A stretch of 64,000 nucleotides of DNA from Pseudoalteromonas luteoviolacea NCIMB 1944 (GTDB lineage: Bacteria; Pseudomonadota; Gammaproteobacteria; Enterobacterales; Alteromonadaceae): the NCBI RefSeq assembly GCF_001625565.1, contig NZ_AUXS01000075.1:186001-250000 (forward strand). The letters are read 5' to 3'. This document shows positions 35,937 to 45,612 of this stretch, piece by piece. The notes under the pieces were generated by a model. The model was not told the DNA's origin. It did not search any database and saw only the letters and a list, made by a program, of their open reading frames with translations. Each line of letters starts with the position of its first letter. The stretch's first letter is position 1. Position numbers and translations under genes: made by a program.

Positions 35937-36040
35937 GGCAATTTATATTCGGTGTTTTATTTGACGATTTTATCAAAGAATGATTGAAAAGGGACAAAGG
36001 TGCACACACTTAAGTAAAAAAGCACAGTAAATGAGCAAGT

Positions 36041-36877
36041 ATGATAAATCTTATGTTAATCGCCTTTTTAGCCGTGTTTGTGGTTGTTTATTGGTATCTC
36101 AACGACATAAAACGCTATTTTTGGCACAAAAAATACCAACCGCACAAGTTGTCAACAGCAGATAAAAAGGTGCTACTTAACTACATGCCTATCTACCGCA
36201 ACATGACAGACGCTGATCGTCAGAGGCTTGAGCAGCATATCATTTGGTTTTTAGGTGAAAAGCGGGTGATTGGCCGGGATGGTTTACAAGTAACCAGGGC
36301 AATGTCATTGATCATTGCAGCTGATGCATGTTTATTGGTCTTGAATCAAGCCTGGCCACTATATCCAAACGTTAAAGAAGTACTTTTGTATCCAAGTCAG
36401 TATTACGCACCACAGACCAACAAAGACAGTGCAGGACTGGTAAGTTATCACACTGCGGTTAGGCAAGGTGAATCATGGCCTGGTGGCACATTGGTGCTTA
36501 GCTGGCATGATGTTTTAGAAGGAAACCGTCTACCAGGTGATGGTCATAATCTAGTGTTTCATGAGTTTGCTCATCAGTTAGATCAACAAGCTGGTAATAC
36601 CAATGGTACCCCCGAGTTGCCAAAAGAAATCAGCTATCAGCACTGGGCTGATGTGTTGAGTCGCGCTTATCGCCAACTTAAAACTCAGCTTGCGTATCAG
36701 ATGCCCCATGTGATCCATGAGTATGGGGCGACCAATGAAGCCGAGTATTTCGCTGTATTAACCGAAACCTTTATTGAAAAGCCGGTTGAGTTGAAGCAGG
36801 AGAATCCAGAGCTGTTTAATCTGATGGTAGCCTACTTTAGATTTGATCCCAGAGACTGGTTGGGAAGAACGATTTAG
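36041..36877 (+). CDS. mtfA: MtfA-like zinc metallopeptidase (M90)
   Basis: A 278-residue protein with an N-terminal hydrophobic segment (residues 1-20) and the zinc motif HEFAH (174-178) in LVFHEFAHQLDQQAG. The downstream NEAEYFAVLTETF segment supplies the third ligand Glu. It is like E. coli MtfA, which binds the glucose repressor Mlc and has peptidase activity. The family length is about 265, so this one has an extra N-terminal membrane anchor. Convergent with deaD, with a shared hairpin between. Confidence 0.88.
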   Translation: MINLMLIAFLAVFVVVYWYLNDIKRYFWHKKYQPHKLSTADKKVLLNYMPIYRNMTDADRQRLEQHIIWFLGEKRVIGRDGLQVTRAMSLIIAADACLLVLNQAWPLYPNVKEVLLYPSQYYAPQTNKDSAGLVSYHTAVRQGESWPGGTLVLSWHDVLEGNRLPGDGHNLVFHEFAHQLDQQAGNTNGTPELPKEISYQHWADVLSRAYRQLKTQLAYQMPHVIHEYGATNEAEYFAVLTETFIEKPVELKQENPELFNLMVAYFRFDPRDWLGRTI

Positions 36878-36892
36878 GACGGGACTTAAAAT

Positions 36893-36925
36893 AAAAAAAG
36901 CCGCTAAAGTAGCAGCTTTTTTTAA
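36893..36925. terminator. Bidirectional terminator between mtfA and deaD
   Basis: AAAAAGC-C-GCTA / TAGC-A-GCTTTTT with loop AAG, flanked by A-runs and T-runs, serving both convergent genes. Confidence 0.8.
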
Positions 36926-36938
36926 AGATGTTTACAAC

Positions 36939-38834
36939 TTATGAAAAGTTGATTTCGTTACGTTCACCACGCTCTTTGCGTCTGTTGTCACGGTTACCAT
37001 CTCTGTTACCGTCACGACGCTTGTCGCTACGTGGATCTCTGAAGCTGCGCTTACCACCGTCACGACGGTCACCACGCTCTTCGAAGCGTCTGCCACCATC
37101 ACGGCGTTCACCACGCTCTTCAAAACGTCTGCCACCTTCACGGCGATTACCATTGCCACGCGCCTGATCAGCAGGGTGAGTACTCTTAGTCATCTTCATT
37201 GGACGTTGACAAATGTGAACGCCTTGGAAGTGTGTTAGAGTCTCAGCTGGCATATCTTGAGGAAGTTGAACTGTGCTGTGCTCGTCAAATAAGCGGATCT
37301 CACCGATAAACTTACTTGAGATATCTGCTTCGTTTGCAATCGCACCAACAATGTTCTTAACCTGAACACCGTGCTCACGACCAACTTCAATACGATATGT
37401 ATCCATTGGACCTGTGTTACGACGGCCTTTTTTATCACCACGGTCACCGCGTTCACCACGTCTGTCATCACGGCGATCACGATTGCCATCACGGTCACGA
37501 CGTTCGCGCTGTTGAACTTTAATTTCTTCAACTTTAAGTGGAGACTGTTGCTGTGCAAGGCAAAGAAGTGCAGCAGCAAGTTGCTCTTGGCTTAGTTCAA
37601 GTTTTTCACCTAGACCTTGAGCTACTTCACTGAAGAACTCGATGTCTTTGTGATCAAGTGACATGCTTAGCTTATTCTGAAGTGCTTCGATACGCTTTTG
37701 CTCAACGATTTTTGCACTTGGTAGCTCTACTTGCTCAATGTCTGAACGAGTATGGCGCATGATGTTACGTAATAAGTAACGCTCGTTACCTTTTACGAAC
37801 AAGATAGCTTTACCTTTACGACCTGCACGACCAGTACGGCCAATACGGTGAACGTAGGCTTCACTGTCTTGTGGAATATCGTAGTTGATAACTAGGCTTA
37901 GGCGGTCAACATCTAGACCACGTGCCGCAACGTCTGTTGCGATAACGATGTCTAGTAAACCACTTTTCAGTCTTTCAACTGTACGCTCACGTGCCTGTTG
38001 GTTCATGTCACCATTTAGTGGTGCAGCAGAGAAACCTTCACGCTCAAGTAGTTCAGCAAGCTGAACAGTATCATTACGAGTACGTACAAACACGATAGAA
38101 GCATCGTAATCTTCAGCTTCTAAGAAGCGTACGATAGCTTTATTTTTATGTGTCGTTGCACGCCAGTAAACTTGCTCAATTGTGTCAACAGTTGAGTTAC
38201 GTGGCGTGATTTTTACTTGCTCTGCGTTATCTAAGTACTTAGAACAAATAGATTGGATCTGCTTTGGCATAGTTGCAGAGAAAAGACATGTTTGCTTTTC
38301 TTCTGGTGTTTTTTCCATGATGCTTTCAACATCATCGATAAAGCCCATGCGTAGCATTTCATCAGCTTCATCTAATACCAATGCATTTAGGTTAGATAGA
38401 TCAATGGTCTTACGGTTGATATGGTCGATTAAACGCCCCGGAGTTGCCACGATGATCTGTGCGCCACGGCGAAGTGCACTTAATTGCACGCCATAGCTTT
38501 GTCCACCATATAGCGCAAGTACTTCTACGCCTCTGGTGTACTTAGCATACTGCTCGAATGCCTCTGCAACTTGCAGTGCAAGTTCACGAGTCGGAGTCAG
38601 TACTAAAATTTGTGGTTGCTTAACGGATGCGTCAACATTGTTTAATAGCGGCAGTGCGAAAGCTGCCGTCTTGCCCGTACCCGTTTGCGCTAGTCCCAGC
38701 ACGTCCTTTCTTTCTAGCAATAACGGTATACATTGAGCCTGGATCTCAGAAGGTGATTGATACCCTAGCTCTTCGACTGCTTTAAGGATTGCAGGAGAAA
38801 GATCTAAAGATTCAAACGTTACTGGTTCTGACAT
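36939..38834 (-). CDS. deaD: DEAD-box RNA helicase DeaD/CsdA
   Basis: A 631-residue DEAD-box helicase. Q motif region FESLDLSPAILKAVEELGYQSPSEIQ; motif I AQTGTGKTAAF; Ia PTRELALQ; DEADEMLRMGF; SAT; HRIGRTGRAGRKG. A linker and a DbpA-type RNA-binding domain (RIEVGREHGVQVKNIVGAIANEADI) follow, then an Arg/Gly/Asp-rich tail with tandem RRxGGRRFEERGxR repeats. It remodels structured RNA, aids ribosome assembly and helps cold growth. The tail repeats produce a matching DNA repeat at 36960-37160. Codon use indicates good expression. Confidence 0.94.
   Translation of the reverse strand: MSEPVTFESLDLSPAILKAVEELGYQSPSEIQAQCIPLLLERKDVLGLAQTGTGKTAAFALPLLNNVDASVKQPQILVLTPTRELALQVAEAFEQYAKYTRGVEVLALYGGQSYGVQLSALRRGAQIIVATPGRLIDHINRKTIDLSNLNALVLDEADEMLRMGFIDDVESIMEKTPEEKQTCLFSATMPKQIQSICSKYLDNAEQVKITPRNSTVDTIEQVYWRATTHKNKAIVRFLEAEDYDASIVFVRTRNDTVQLAELLEREGFSAAPLNGDMNQQARERTVERLKSGLLDIVIATDVAARGLDVDRLSLVINYDIPQDSEAYVHRIGRTGRAGRKGKAILFVKGNERYLLRNIMRHTRSDIEQVELPSAKIVEQKRIEALQNKLSMSLDHKDIEFFSEVAQGLGEKLELSQEQLAAALLCLAQQQSPLKVEEIKVQQRERRDRDGNRDRRDDRRGERGDRGDKKGRRNTGPMDTYRIEVGREHGVQVKNIVGAIANEADISSKFIGEIRLFDEHSTVQLPQDMPAETLTHFQGVHICQRPMKMTKSTHPADQARGNGNRREGGRRFEERGERRDGGRRFEERGDRRDGGKRSFRDPRSDKRRDGNRDGNRDNRRKERGERNEINFS
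36960..37160 (-). repeat. Repeats encoding the Arg/Gly-rich tail of DeaD
   Basis: Imperfect in-frame repeats (units of about 33-45 bp around ACGACGGTCACCACGCTCTT-like segments on the plus strand) encode RRxGGRRFEERG blocks, then RDGNRDGNRDNRR. They are protein-driven low complexity in the disordered RNA-binding tail. Confidence 0.75.
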
Positions 38835-38962
38835 TAATGCGCCTCAACAATTTAAAAGAGGCGGCATTGTACAGTAAAGAAAAGATAATTGCTTGTATAA
38901 ATTGGCACTAAATTTGTAGGTGGTTGAAATTGGTCAAAAAATAAACTGTATTTTTTTTAGGG

Positions 38963-39226
38963 TTATTGATATAACCCTAAATTTGCCTTGGCATAGGCCT
39001 CAAAATCATCAAATCCACCGATATGGGATTGGTCGACAAATATTTGTGGAACTGTGTTACAAGGCTTGCCAGCAGACTTTTCTAGATCGGCTTTACTGAT
39101 CCCTTCTTTATTTATGTCAATGTATCGAAAGTTAAAGTCATCACGCTCTTCTTTTAAACGTGTTGCCAATTCTTTTGCACGTACACAGTAAGGACAGCCT
39201 TCACGACCAAAAATAACAGTAAACAT
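38963..39226 (-). CDS. grxA: Glutaredoxin 1
   Basis: An 87-residue glutaredoxin with the dithiol site CPYC (residues 11-14), the cis-Pro segment TVPQIFVDQSHIGGFDDF and GrxA-type spacing (FGREGCPYCVRAKELA). It reduces ribonucleotide reductase and mixed disulfides with glutathione. A single gene between deaD and the parvulin gene, with GAGAG upstream of the ATG. Confidence 0.92.
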   Translation of the reverse strand: MFTVIFGREGCPYCVRAKELATRLKEERDDFNFRYIDINKEGISKADLEKSAGKPCNTVPQIFVDQSHIGGFDDFEAYAKANLGLYQ

Positions 39227-39354
39227 AGTAATAACTCTCTCAGTGATTTCAATGCCACTCAGTATAGTTGAGTGAGACCGAATTAAAATTGATTAAAAGC
39301 TATTAAGGTAATCTGTTTTTTCGATTGAATTAGGGGCAGCTTTTCAGCGTCTCA

Positions 39355-39633
39355 CTAACTTCGATACACAGTTTTAATTAAATGGTAACCAAACTTTGTT
39401 TTAACCGGGCCATGTACTTCATACAGTGGTTTTTTAAACACGACGTCATCGAAGGCTTTAACCATGTCTCCTTTGCTAAATTCTCCTAGATCACCACCAC
39501 GTTTTTTTGAAGGACAGGTTGAATGCTGTTTTGCCAATTTATTAAAGTCGCCGCCTTTTGCTAACTTGGTTTTGATGGCTAAGCATTCTTTTTCGGTTTT
39601 AACTAAGATGTGATATGCGCAAGCTTTAGGCAT
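39355..39633 (-). CDS. ppiC: PpiC-type parvulin peptidyl-prolyl isomerase
   Basis: A 92-residue single-domain cytoplasmic parvulin with the family blocks AYHILVKTEKEC, FNKLAKQHSTCPSKKRGGDLGEF and VHGPVKTKFGYHLIKTV. The length equals E. coli PpiC (93). There is no signal peptide. It catalyses cis-trans isomerisation of prolyl bonds. CGGAG precedes the ATG. Confidence 0.93.
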   Translation of the reverse strand: MPKACAYHILVKTEKECLAIKTKLAKGGDFNKLAKQHSTCPSKKRGGDLGEFSKGDMVKAFDDVVFKKPLYEVHGPVKTKFGYHLIKTVYRS

Positions 39634-39770
39634 GATAATACTCCGAGGTGTTAAACGGGCGGATCATGCAAGGCAATGGCGAAAAACGCAAGTAGCAATT
39701 ACTTACTCGCCATGCCTTATTGGGAAGGTTAACGCTACTTGTGCTTAGCGGCCCAAGCAGCCTAGGGGAA

Positions 39771-41843
39771 TTAAAATGTCACGCTAAAACCGATTGAAGG
39801 ACGCATTTCAAAATCATCGTTCTCTTCTTTTATATGAAGATCACTGACTGATTTTATTTTGTCATAATCCAAATCAATGTAGGCAACATTGTCTTGACCA
39901 TAAGCATTCATAAGTTCGAATACCAACTTACCATCTAAACCAAATACGGAGGTTTTTCTTTCGAAGCGTACATCAAGGCGGTGGTAGGTTTTGAAGCGCT
40001 CTGAAAATGGGTCACCATATACAGGTAAAAAGCGACCGGCGTGATCCGGGTTCTCTCGTACACCAACAATTGGTGTATATGCTTGGCCGCTTCGCGCGGT
40101 GAAGTTAAAGCCACCTTGCCACAACTCATTAATGTCGTAGTTGAGCACTGCGTTGAAGACCAACGGTGTATCGGCGTAATAGTCTCGTGTGACATTTCTT
40201 CTTAAATCAGTACGTTCGCTTTTCGCATAACTCAGCGCAACCCAGCCGTACCAATTATCGGTTTTGTTTTTATTGACTAAAATGTCAACACCATATGCAC
40301 GTCCCTCAACTTGGTTGCTGTATAAAAGGTGCGCGTCATTGCCAGAGTCAATCGCCAGTGGTAAGTCTTCCATTGTCTTGTAATAGCCCTCGATTGACCA
40401 AGACCACTCGTTTTCTAACTCTTGTCTAAAGCCCAGTGTGCTGTGAGTCGCAACTTGAGACTTTAATTTAGGGTTACCAATTTCAGGCAAGATATACTCG
40501 ACATCTTGCATGCGATTATAACGGCCTACTTTTGCACTGATCACGCTGTTTGGTGAAACATAGTAGTTAACCGCAAGACGAGGAGAGGTGAAGGTCTCAT
40601 CTGTATAGCGATTGTGCTGACTTTGCAAGCCAAGTTCTGTCTGCCAATCTTCATGTGGCTGCCAAATATGGGTGATACCAGCAAAACCTGAGTCCAGATC
40701 AATGGTGCGTTTTCCGTTGATCCGATCGCCTTTTTTCAAATCACAGTCAGGGTCTATTTCAGTACAAAGGTACTGAAAAGTATCATATTCATAAGTTGTT
40801 TCATTGTCGAAGTACGCGGCATCAAAAACGAAACGGTGCTGATAATTGACGGTATAGTTTAAGCGTGCCTTATAGGTATATTGCTTTTCTCCTTCTTGCT
40901 CGTAAAAGCCAGCTAGATTAGTGGGTTGTTTACCATATTCGAGTCTGCCAGAGTGATCCAAAGCACCTACACCTACTTTTAGATGAAACTTCTTACTATA
41001 GTGATCCCATAGGATACTTTGGCTGTTGAATTCTCTAATAAATCGAGCATCGCCCTGAAACTCAGGAGTTTTTTGCGCAAGTTCTGCACGCTCACTAAAC
41101 CCAGCAGCGGCTGAATCTTCGGCACCCGTAAAATTAAAGGTGAGGGTATTTTTATCATTGATGTCCCACAAAAACTTGCCTTGATAGTCGTGGTCATCAG
41201 GGGCATCGTTGACTGTGACACCGCTGGGTTCTCCATCATCATCTTCTAGCTCTTCACCTTCGCTAAAAAATAGTGGAAGTGTACTTTTTCTACCTGATAC
41301 ATAAAAAGCGGTATTCTCCGTAGCTTGACCCTCGACAAAAAATCCAGCATTAAACATAGAGAAGTCTAGTGTGGTTGTGATGGGTTGGTATTTTGGGTTT
41401 CTCAAAGTGACGTCAAAAACAGCGCCTGTTGCATTACTGTATCCGGCGCCATAACCAGCAGAATATAGTTGGAAATCTTGAATAATATGGCGGTTAAAAA
41501 TAGAACTACCAAAATCATGAAATATATAACCTGCGGGCATGAAATCAACTTCAAACATGTTGTCGCTAGGCGAAGAACCTCTTACCGCAGGTTCACTCAT
41601 AGATCCCCCTGCTGCAACAACACCGGGCAGAGCGAAAACGGCGCGCAGTGGGTCGCCCAGCGCGCCAGGCATTTCAATCAGCTTTTCAGTGTCTTCAGTA
41701 ATTTCAGAAGTAATTGAGCTTCGTTTATAGATAACTTCAATGTGTTCCATGTCATCATTTTTGGTTTGAGCATGGGCGGCCATCGCCATACACAACATCA
41801 CAGGAGATAAAGTAAAATATTTGAGAGTATGTTGAGCAAACAT
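39771..41843 (-). CDS. TonB-dependent receptor 4 (short, unrelated to the tandem three)
   Basis: A 690-residue outer-membrane receptor. Signal peptide to about residue 25 (AAHAQ); TonB-box-like MEHIEVIYKRSS; plug with PAVRGSSPSDNMFEVDFMPAGYIFHDFGSS and YGAGYSNATGAVFDVTLRNP; barrel ending in SIGFSVTF. It lacks the MLNxK leader of receptors 1-3 and belongs to another TBDR subfamily. Ligand unknown. A TlpA-like thioredoxin gene lies 112 bp upstream on the same strand, so joint expression is possible. Confidence 0.88.
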   Translation of the reverse strand: MFAQHTLKYFTLSPVMLCMAMAAHAQTKNDDMEHIEVIYKRSSITSEITEDTEKLIEMPGALGDPLRAVFALPGVVAAGGSMSEPAVRGSSPSDNMFEVDFMPAGYIFHDFGSSIFNRHIIQDFQLYSAGYGAGYSNATGAVFDVTLRNPKYQPITTTLDFSMFNAGFFVEGQATENTAFYVSGRKSTLPLFFSEGEELEDDDGEPSGVTVNDAPDDHDYQGKFLWDINDKNTLTFNFTGAEDSAAAGFSERAELAQKTPEFQGDARFIREFNSQSILWDHYSKKFHLKVGVGALDHSGRLEYGKQPTNLAGFYEQEGEKQYTYKARLNYTVNYQHRFVFDAAYFDNETTYEYDTFQYLCTEIDPDCDLKKGDRINGKRTIDLDSGFAGITHIWQPHEDWQTELGLQSQHNRYTDETFTSPRLAVNYYVSPNSVISAKVGRYNRMQDVEYILPEIGNPKLKSQVATHSTLGFRQELENEWSWSIEGYYKTMEDLPLAIDSGNDAHLLYSNQVEGRAYGVDILVNKNKTDNWYGWVALSYAKSERTDLRRNVTRDYYADTPLVFNAVLNYDINELWQGGFNFTARSGQAYTPIVGVRENPDHAGRFLPVYGDPFSERFKTYHRLDVRFERKTSVFGLDGKLVFELMNAYGQDNVAYIDLDYDKIKSVSDLHIKEENDDFEMRPSIGFSVTF

Positions 41844-41955
41844 CGTCGAGTCCCTTTGGCAGTGAGGAGAATTAATTTGAGGGACAGTCTACGGACAAAA
41901 TGCGTTGATTTATTGCGGGTTTGGGTAAGAAAGTGTACTAAGTAGATACACTTTC

Positions 41956-42441
41956 TTACAAGCGTAAGCGTATTCCAAGCTCGCTAGAATAGCCAATTGA
42001 GCGTTCAATTATTTTCAGTTTTGGATCCATAACATAATAAGTCGGATAGGCTTTAACTTTGTAATCTTGTGCTGTTTTTTGATTGCCTAACAAGATTGGC
42101 ATAGACAGGTTTAAGTCTTGGCTAAACTTGGTGATTTCTTCCGTACTTTGGAAGTCTAGAGCAATGGCAACAGCATTGACCTTACCTTGGCGGTGCAATT
42201 TATCTATATTGGGCATGCTATAGCGGCATATGTTGCACCACGGGGCGAAAAAGTAAATTACCGAACGCTCGCCTTGCAGCGCGCTGATATTGTATCGCTC
42301 TGAGGGGTTTGCCAATGTTGGCAAAGAAAAGTATGGCGCAGACTGTTTACCGTCGTCTTCTAGCATGCCTAATTCCTGATATGCCAAGGCTGCGGCGAGT
42401 ACGACTACAAAAATAATAATATTAAAGAGGGACTTAATCAT
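41956..42441 (-). CDS. Membrane-anchored TlpA-like thioredoxin
   Basis: A 161-residue protein with one N-terminal hydrophobic anchor (residues 4-21) and a periplasmic thioredoxin fold. Active site FFAPWCNICRYSMP (C69, C72) and cis-Pro segment VKAYPTYYVMDP. The CNIC dipeptide is unusual, as most TlpA proteins have CGPC or CxPC. It probably reduces periplasmic disulfides or donates electrons to a specific partner. It lies upstream of TBDR 4 on the same strand. Confidence 0.82.
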   Translation of the reverse strand: MIKSLFNIIIFVVVLAAALAYQELGMLEDDGKQSAPYFSLPTLANPSERYNISALQGERSVIYFFAPWCNICRYSMPNIDKLHRQGKVNAVAIALDFQSTEEITKFSQDLNLSMPILLGNQKTAQDYKVKAYPTYYVMDPKLKIIERSIGYSSELGIRLRL

Positions 42442-42489
42442 TATTGGCGCTTAATCTACGTTGTTAAATATGGAGACCGAGCGCCAGTA

Positions 42490-42513
42490 TAAAAAATTGC
42501 AACAAGGTTGCAA
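42490..42513 (-). terminator. Intrinsic terminator of the OlsF-like gene
   Basis: A perfect 7-bp dyad TTGCAAC-AAG-GTTGCAA (42497-42513), followed leftward by a run of six T (A-run 42491-42496 on the plus strand). It is 70 bp after the stop codon. Confidence 0.8.
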
Positions 42514-42582
42514 GGGATTTATCTTTAATTCTTACAACTTCATTGCTTTACCGCAAAGACAGAGTGTCCATCGCGACTTTAC

Positions 42583-44307
42583 CTAAGATTGATAAATGTT
42601 TTCACCAAGATAACGTTTGGCTTTATTTGCCTTTAATTTAGTGAGATCAACCAGTACAAGGCCATCAATACAATTATTGAAATCCGGATCGGTACTGAAA
42701 CTTAAGAAATTAACGCCACTTTGTTCGCACAATTCAGTATATTGTTTAAACAGTGTTGGCACTTGTGCGCCCATATTCGCCAAAATATGCTTTAGCTCTG
42801 CAAAGTCTTCTTTTATATCATCACCACAAAACAGGCTTTTGCATGTATCGAGTTGTGACTGGGACAGTTTAAACTCGTTGTTGGGTTGGGCTAAATTATC
42901 GAGATCTGAAAAGTAATGTTGATAATGATATACCAGCATAGCTTTTGCTTTATCAGGCAAAGTGTTGGATAAACTGACAGGGCCAAACAAGTACCTGTGT
43001 TCAGGGTATCGCTTAATAAAAGCACCGATGCCATACCAGAGGTAATCTAAGCTCTTACGGCCCCAGTATTTAGGTTGCACGAAGCTTCGACCTAGTTCCA
43101 AGCCTTGTGCAAAGTAAGGACTCATAGCGTCGTTATACGAGAATAAACTACTGGTATATAAACCACTTGCGCCATGTTGTTTAATGACTTGTTGTGCACT
43201 GGCCAAACGGTACGCACCAACTAACTCTAGCTGTTTGGCATCCCAAAGTACAAGTTGCTGATAATACATATCATATTTATCAGTATCTCGCCTTTTTCCG
43301 CTGCCTTCACCAACGGCTCTAAAAGCAATTTCTCTCAATCTGCCAAGTTCTCTAAATATCGGAGAGCTCCCTGCGTATTGATAGAGGTAAATTTGCATCC
43401 CATCTGATGTTTCACCAAGACGCTCACACTGTTCAATGGCTTTTTTTAGCTCTTTTTTACATTCAGGTACAGCGATGGGGGTTTGGGTTTTTAACGGCAA
43501 TGTTTTTTTGCTGTTTAGCCTGTAAAGCTGTTTGCGTATCAGTGCAACGATCTCTTTGTCTTTTAAATTATCTAGGCGATACGACTCAGGCGGAATACTG
43601 GCACCGATTTCAAACTCCAGTGACTTTTGCCGTTGTTTAAACATTTCTTTAACCAGCAATAGGCTCGCTAATGGCTTGTAAATCATAGAAGTGCCATAAA
43701 AGAGGGGGCTATTTTTAGCCTTGATGTAGATTGGCAAAATTGGACAGTTGGCTTTTTTCGCCATACGTAAAAAGCCAGTATTCCATTTGCAATCTTTTAT
43801 TCCAGTGGGGCTAAGGCGAGACACTTCGCCGGCTGGAAAGATTAACAGCGCGCCTTCTGCTTTTAAATGCTTTTGAATATTCGCGAGTTCTTGTTTGCGA
43901 CTGGCATTAGATAAATTGTCAACGGGCAATAACAAAGAGTGCATAGGAGTAATTGACATCAGCATGCGGTTGGCGACAACCTTTAGGTCAGGTCTTGCTT
44001 TCGCCAGTACTTTTATCAAAGCCAGCGCGTCCAATGAACCAATTGGGTGGTTTGCGACGATAACGACGCTTCCTTCACTTGGTATATGTTCGATTTGCTT
44101 GGGTTTGAAGCGCGCGTCAAAGTCTAGCTCTTCCAGAACTTGCTCAACAAATTCTAATCCTTCTAAATGTGGGTAAGTGTCGGCAAATGCAACAAATTCT
44201 TGTTCATGCAATAAGTAACCTAGGCCTTTTTTTACCAACCCTTTTACTTTAGGTGAGTTCTCCAACTGAGGCAGGTTTGCTTCGATCACTTTATCGACGC
44301 TGATCAT
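42583..44307 (-). CDS. OlsF-like bifunctional acyltransferase (aminolipid synthesis)
   Basis: A 574-residue fusion of two acyltransferase modules. The N-terminal half is a lysophospholipid/O-acyltransferase: ANHPIGSLDAL (H87, D93, the HX5D form usual for this subfamily), then LIFPAGEVSRL (157-165) and CPILPIYIKAKN. The C-terminal half (about 300-570) is a GNAT/OlsB-like N-acyltransferase (FRELGRLREIAFRAVGEGSGKRRDTDKYDMYYQQLVLWD, then LELGRSFVQPKYWGRKSLDYLWYGIGAFI). This order matches OlsF of Serratia, which makes ornithine lipid, and related Bacteroidetes glycine-lipid enzymes. The amino acid used here is not known. The ATG at 44307 is preferred, with AGAGAAA upstream; a longer frame has no homology. 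Confidence 0.8.
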   Translation of the reverse strand: MISVDKVIEANLPQLENSPKVKGLVKKGLGYLLHEQEFVAFADTYPHLEGLEFVEQVLEELDFDARFKPKQIEHIPSEGSVVIVANHPIGSLDALALIKVLAKARPDLKVVANRMLMSITPMHSLLLPVDNLSNASRKQELANIQKHLKAEGALLIFPAGEVSRLSPTGIKDCKWNTGFLRMAKKANCPILPIYIKAKNSPLFYGTSMIYKPLASLLLVKEMFKQRQKSLEFEIGASIPPESYRLDNLKDKEIVALIRKQLYRLNSKKTLPLKTQTPIAVPECKKELKKAIEQCERLGETSDGMQIYLYQYAGSSPIFRELGRLREIAFRAVGEGSGKRRDTDKYDMYYQQLVLWDAKQLELVGAYRLASAQQVIKQHGASGLYTSSLFSYNDAMSPYFAQGLELGRSFVQPKYWGRKSLDYLWYGIGAFIKRYPEHRYLFGPVSLSNTLPDKAKAMLVYHYQHYFSDLDNLAQPNNEFKLSQSQLDTCKSLFCGDDIKEDFAELKHILANMGAQVPTLFKQYTELCEQSGVNFLSFSTDPDFNNCIDGLVLVDLTKLKANKAKRYLGENIYQS

Positions 44308-44468
44308 AAATATTTCTCTACGGCTGTGTTTATAGCAGATTAAAAAGCAAGTGTGACAGCCATGTTGCAAGGGTATGTCAGTTTTGTGGTGATCTTGCTC
44401 TATCAACACTTTACTAGTCGCAGGTATACTGTGGGTGTCTTGTAACAAGCGTATTGAAGGGAGAAGAG

Positions 44469-45389
44469 ATGTCCGTATTAGTCTGTATTACGGGTAGGAA
44501 CAATGACAAACTGATGGCAAAACTCAAAGGGGCTTTACCAGATGTTGATATCTACCTGTGGCCGCATTGTGATAATTTGGCCGATATCGAATTTGTACTT
44601 GTTTGGAAAGCGCCTGAAGAGCTATGGCAACAGTTGCCTAATTTAAAAGTGGTACAGTCATTTGGAGCTGGGGTCGATGGTATCCCAGTAGATAAACTTC
44701 CTCCTGACGTTGAAGTAGCGAGGATAGTTGATAAGCAACTGAGTCACGATATGGCTGAGTATGTACTTTCTCATATTCTTGCCTACAAACTTAGATCTCA
44801 AGAGTACAGTGCAAACCAATCAACATCCTATTGGAAGCCTCGGCGAGCGAGACAAGGTGCAACAGCAGGTATATTAGGCATGGGCGAACTGGGGGCCGTT
44901 GTGGCGAAACGTTTGTCTGCAAATGGGTTAAGTGTCAGGGGATGGTCTCGCACAGCAAAACAGTTAGATAATATTAGGTGTTTTCATGGAGAAGAGCAGC
45001 TGAGTGAGTTTCTATCTCAACTGGATTACCTAGTGTGTTTATTGCCTTTGACTGATGCAACGGCAGGTATATTGAATCGTGCGCTGTTTAATCAGGTGTC
45101 AAGTGACTGTCTGTTGATTAACGTTGCTCGTGGGCAGCACTTAAATGAGCATGATCTTCTCGAAGCATTGGATTGCGGTGAACTTGGCCATGCTGTACTG
45201 GACGTGTTTGTAACTGAACCTTTGCCCAAAGATCATGCTTTTTGGTCAAACCCAAAAGTGACGGTGACGCCGCATGTTGCAGCAGTTACCAATTTGGATA
45301 CGGTTGTTGCACAAATTACCAGTAATATAAAAGCTTGTTTGGAAAAAAAGCCAATAAAAAATACGGTGGATATAACTGTTGGGTACTAA
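44469..45389 (+). CDS. ghrA: GhrA-like D-2-hydroxyacid dehydrogenase (glyoxylate/hydroxypyruvate reductase)
   Basis: A 306-residue NAD(P)-dependent D-isomer-specific 2-hydroxyacid dehydrogenase. Nucleotide motif GILGMGELGAVVAKRL; catalytic Arg in LLINVARGQHLNEHDLL; Glu in DVFVTEPLP; catalytic His in VTPHVAAVT. The order and short length fit GhrA. It would reduce glyoxylate or hydroxypyruvate. The gene symbol is by family; substrate unproven. The ATG at 44469 is used; the frame extends 15 bases further to a TTG without support. Divergent from the OlsF-like gene. Confidence 0.82.
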   Translation: MSVLVCITGRNNDKLMAKLKGALPDVDIYLWPHCDNLADIEFVLVWKAPEELWQQLPNLKVVQSFGAGVDGIPVDKLPPDVEVARIVDKQLSHDMAEYVLSHILAYKLRSQEYSANQSTSYWKPRRARQGATAGILGMGELGAVVAKRLSANGLSVRGWSRTAKQLDNIRCFHGEEQLSEFLSQLDYLVCLLPLTDATAGILNRALFNQVSSDCLLINVARGQHLNEHDLLEALDCGELGHAVLDVFVTEPLPKDHAFWSNPKVTVTPHVAAVTNLDTVVAQITSNIKACLEKKPIKNTVDITVGY

Positions 45390-45612
45390 CTGATATGTAT
45401 GGTGTGGACCTTTTAAGTGCTGACTGAATTTATCTCAAGTGACGGTAACTAATGAATAATTTTATAGGGATAAAAAATAACTACATGATTTGTAAGTAAA
45501 TGTAATTAAGAGTTATTCTAATTTACATAATTACTGTATATAAAAACATATTGAGACATCTATTTATATTCAGTATGTTAGAAAAAAAACAATAATAAAG
45601 CAGGAAAAAACA

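Noticed and set aside
36960..37160. Tandem repeats that could suggest a minisatellite or CRISPR
   Set aside because: They encode the Arg/Gly-rich tail typical of DeaD; units are in frame and imperfect, with no spacers.
44308..44448. N-terminal extension of the OlsF-like protein by 47 residues
   Set aside because: His/Cys-rich shadow sequence without similarity; AGAGAAA precedes the ATG at 44307.
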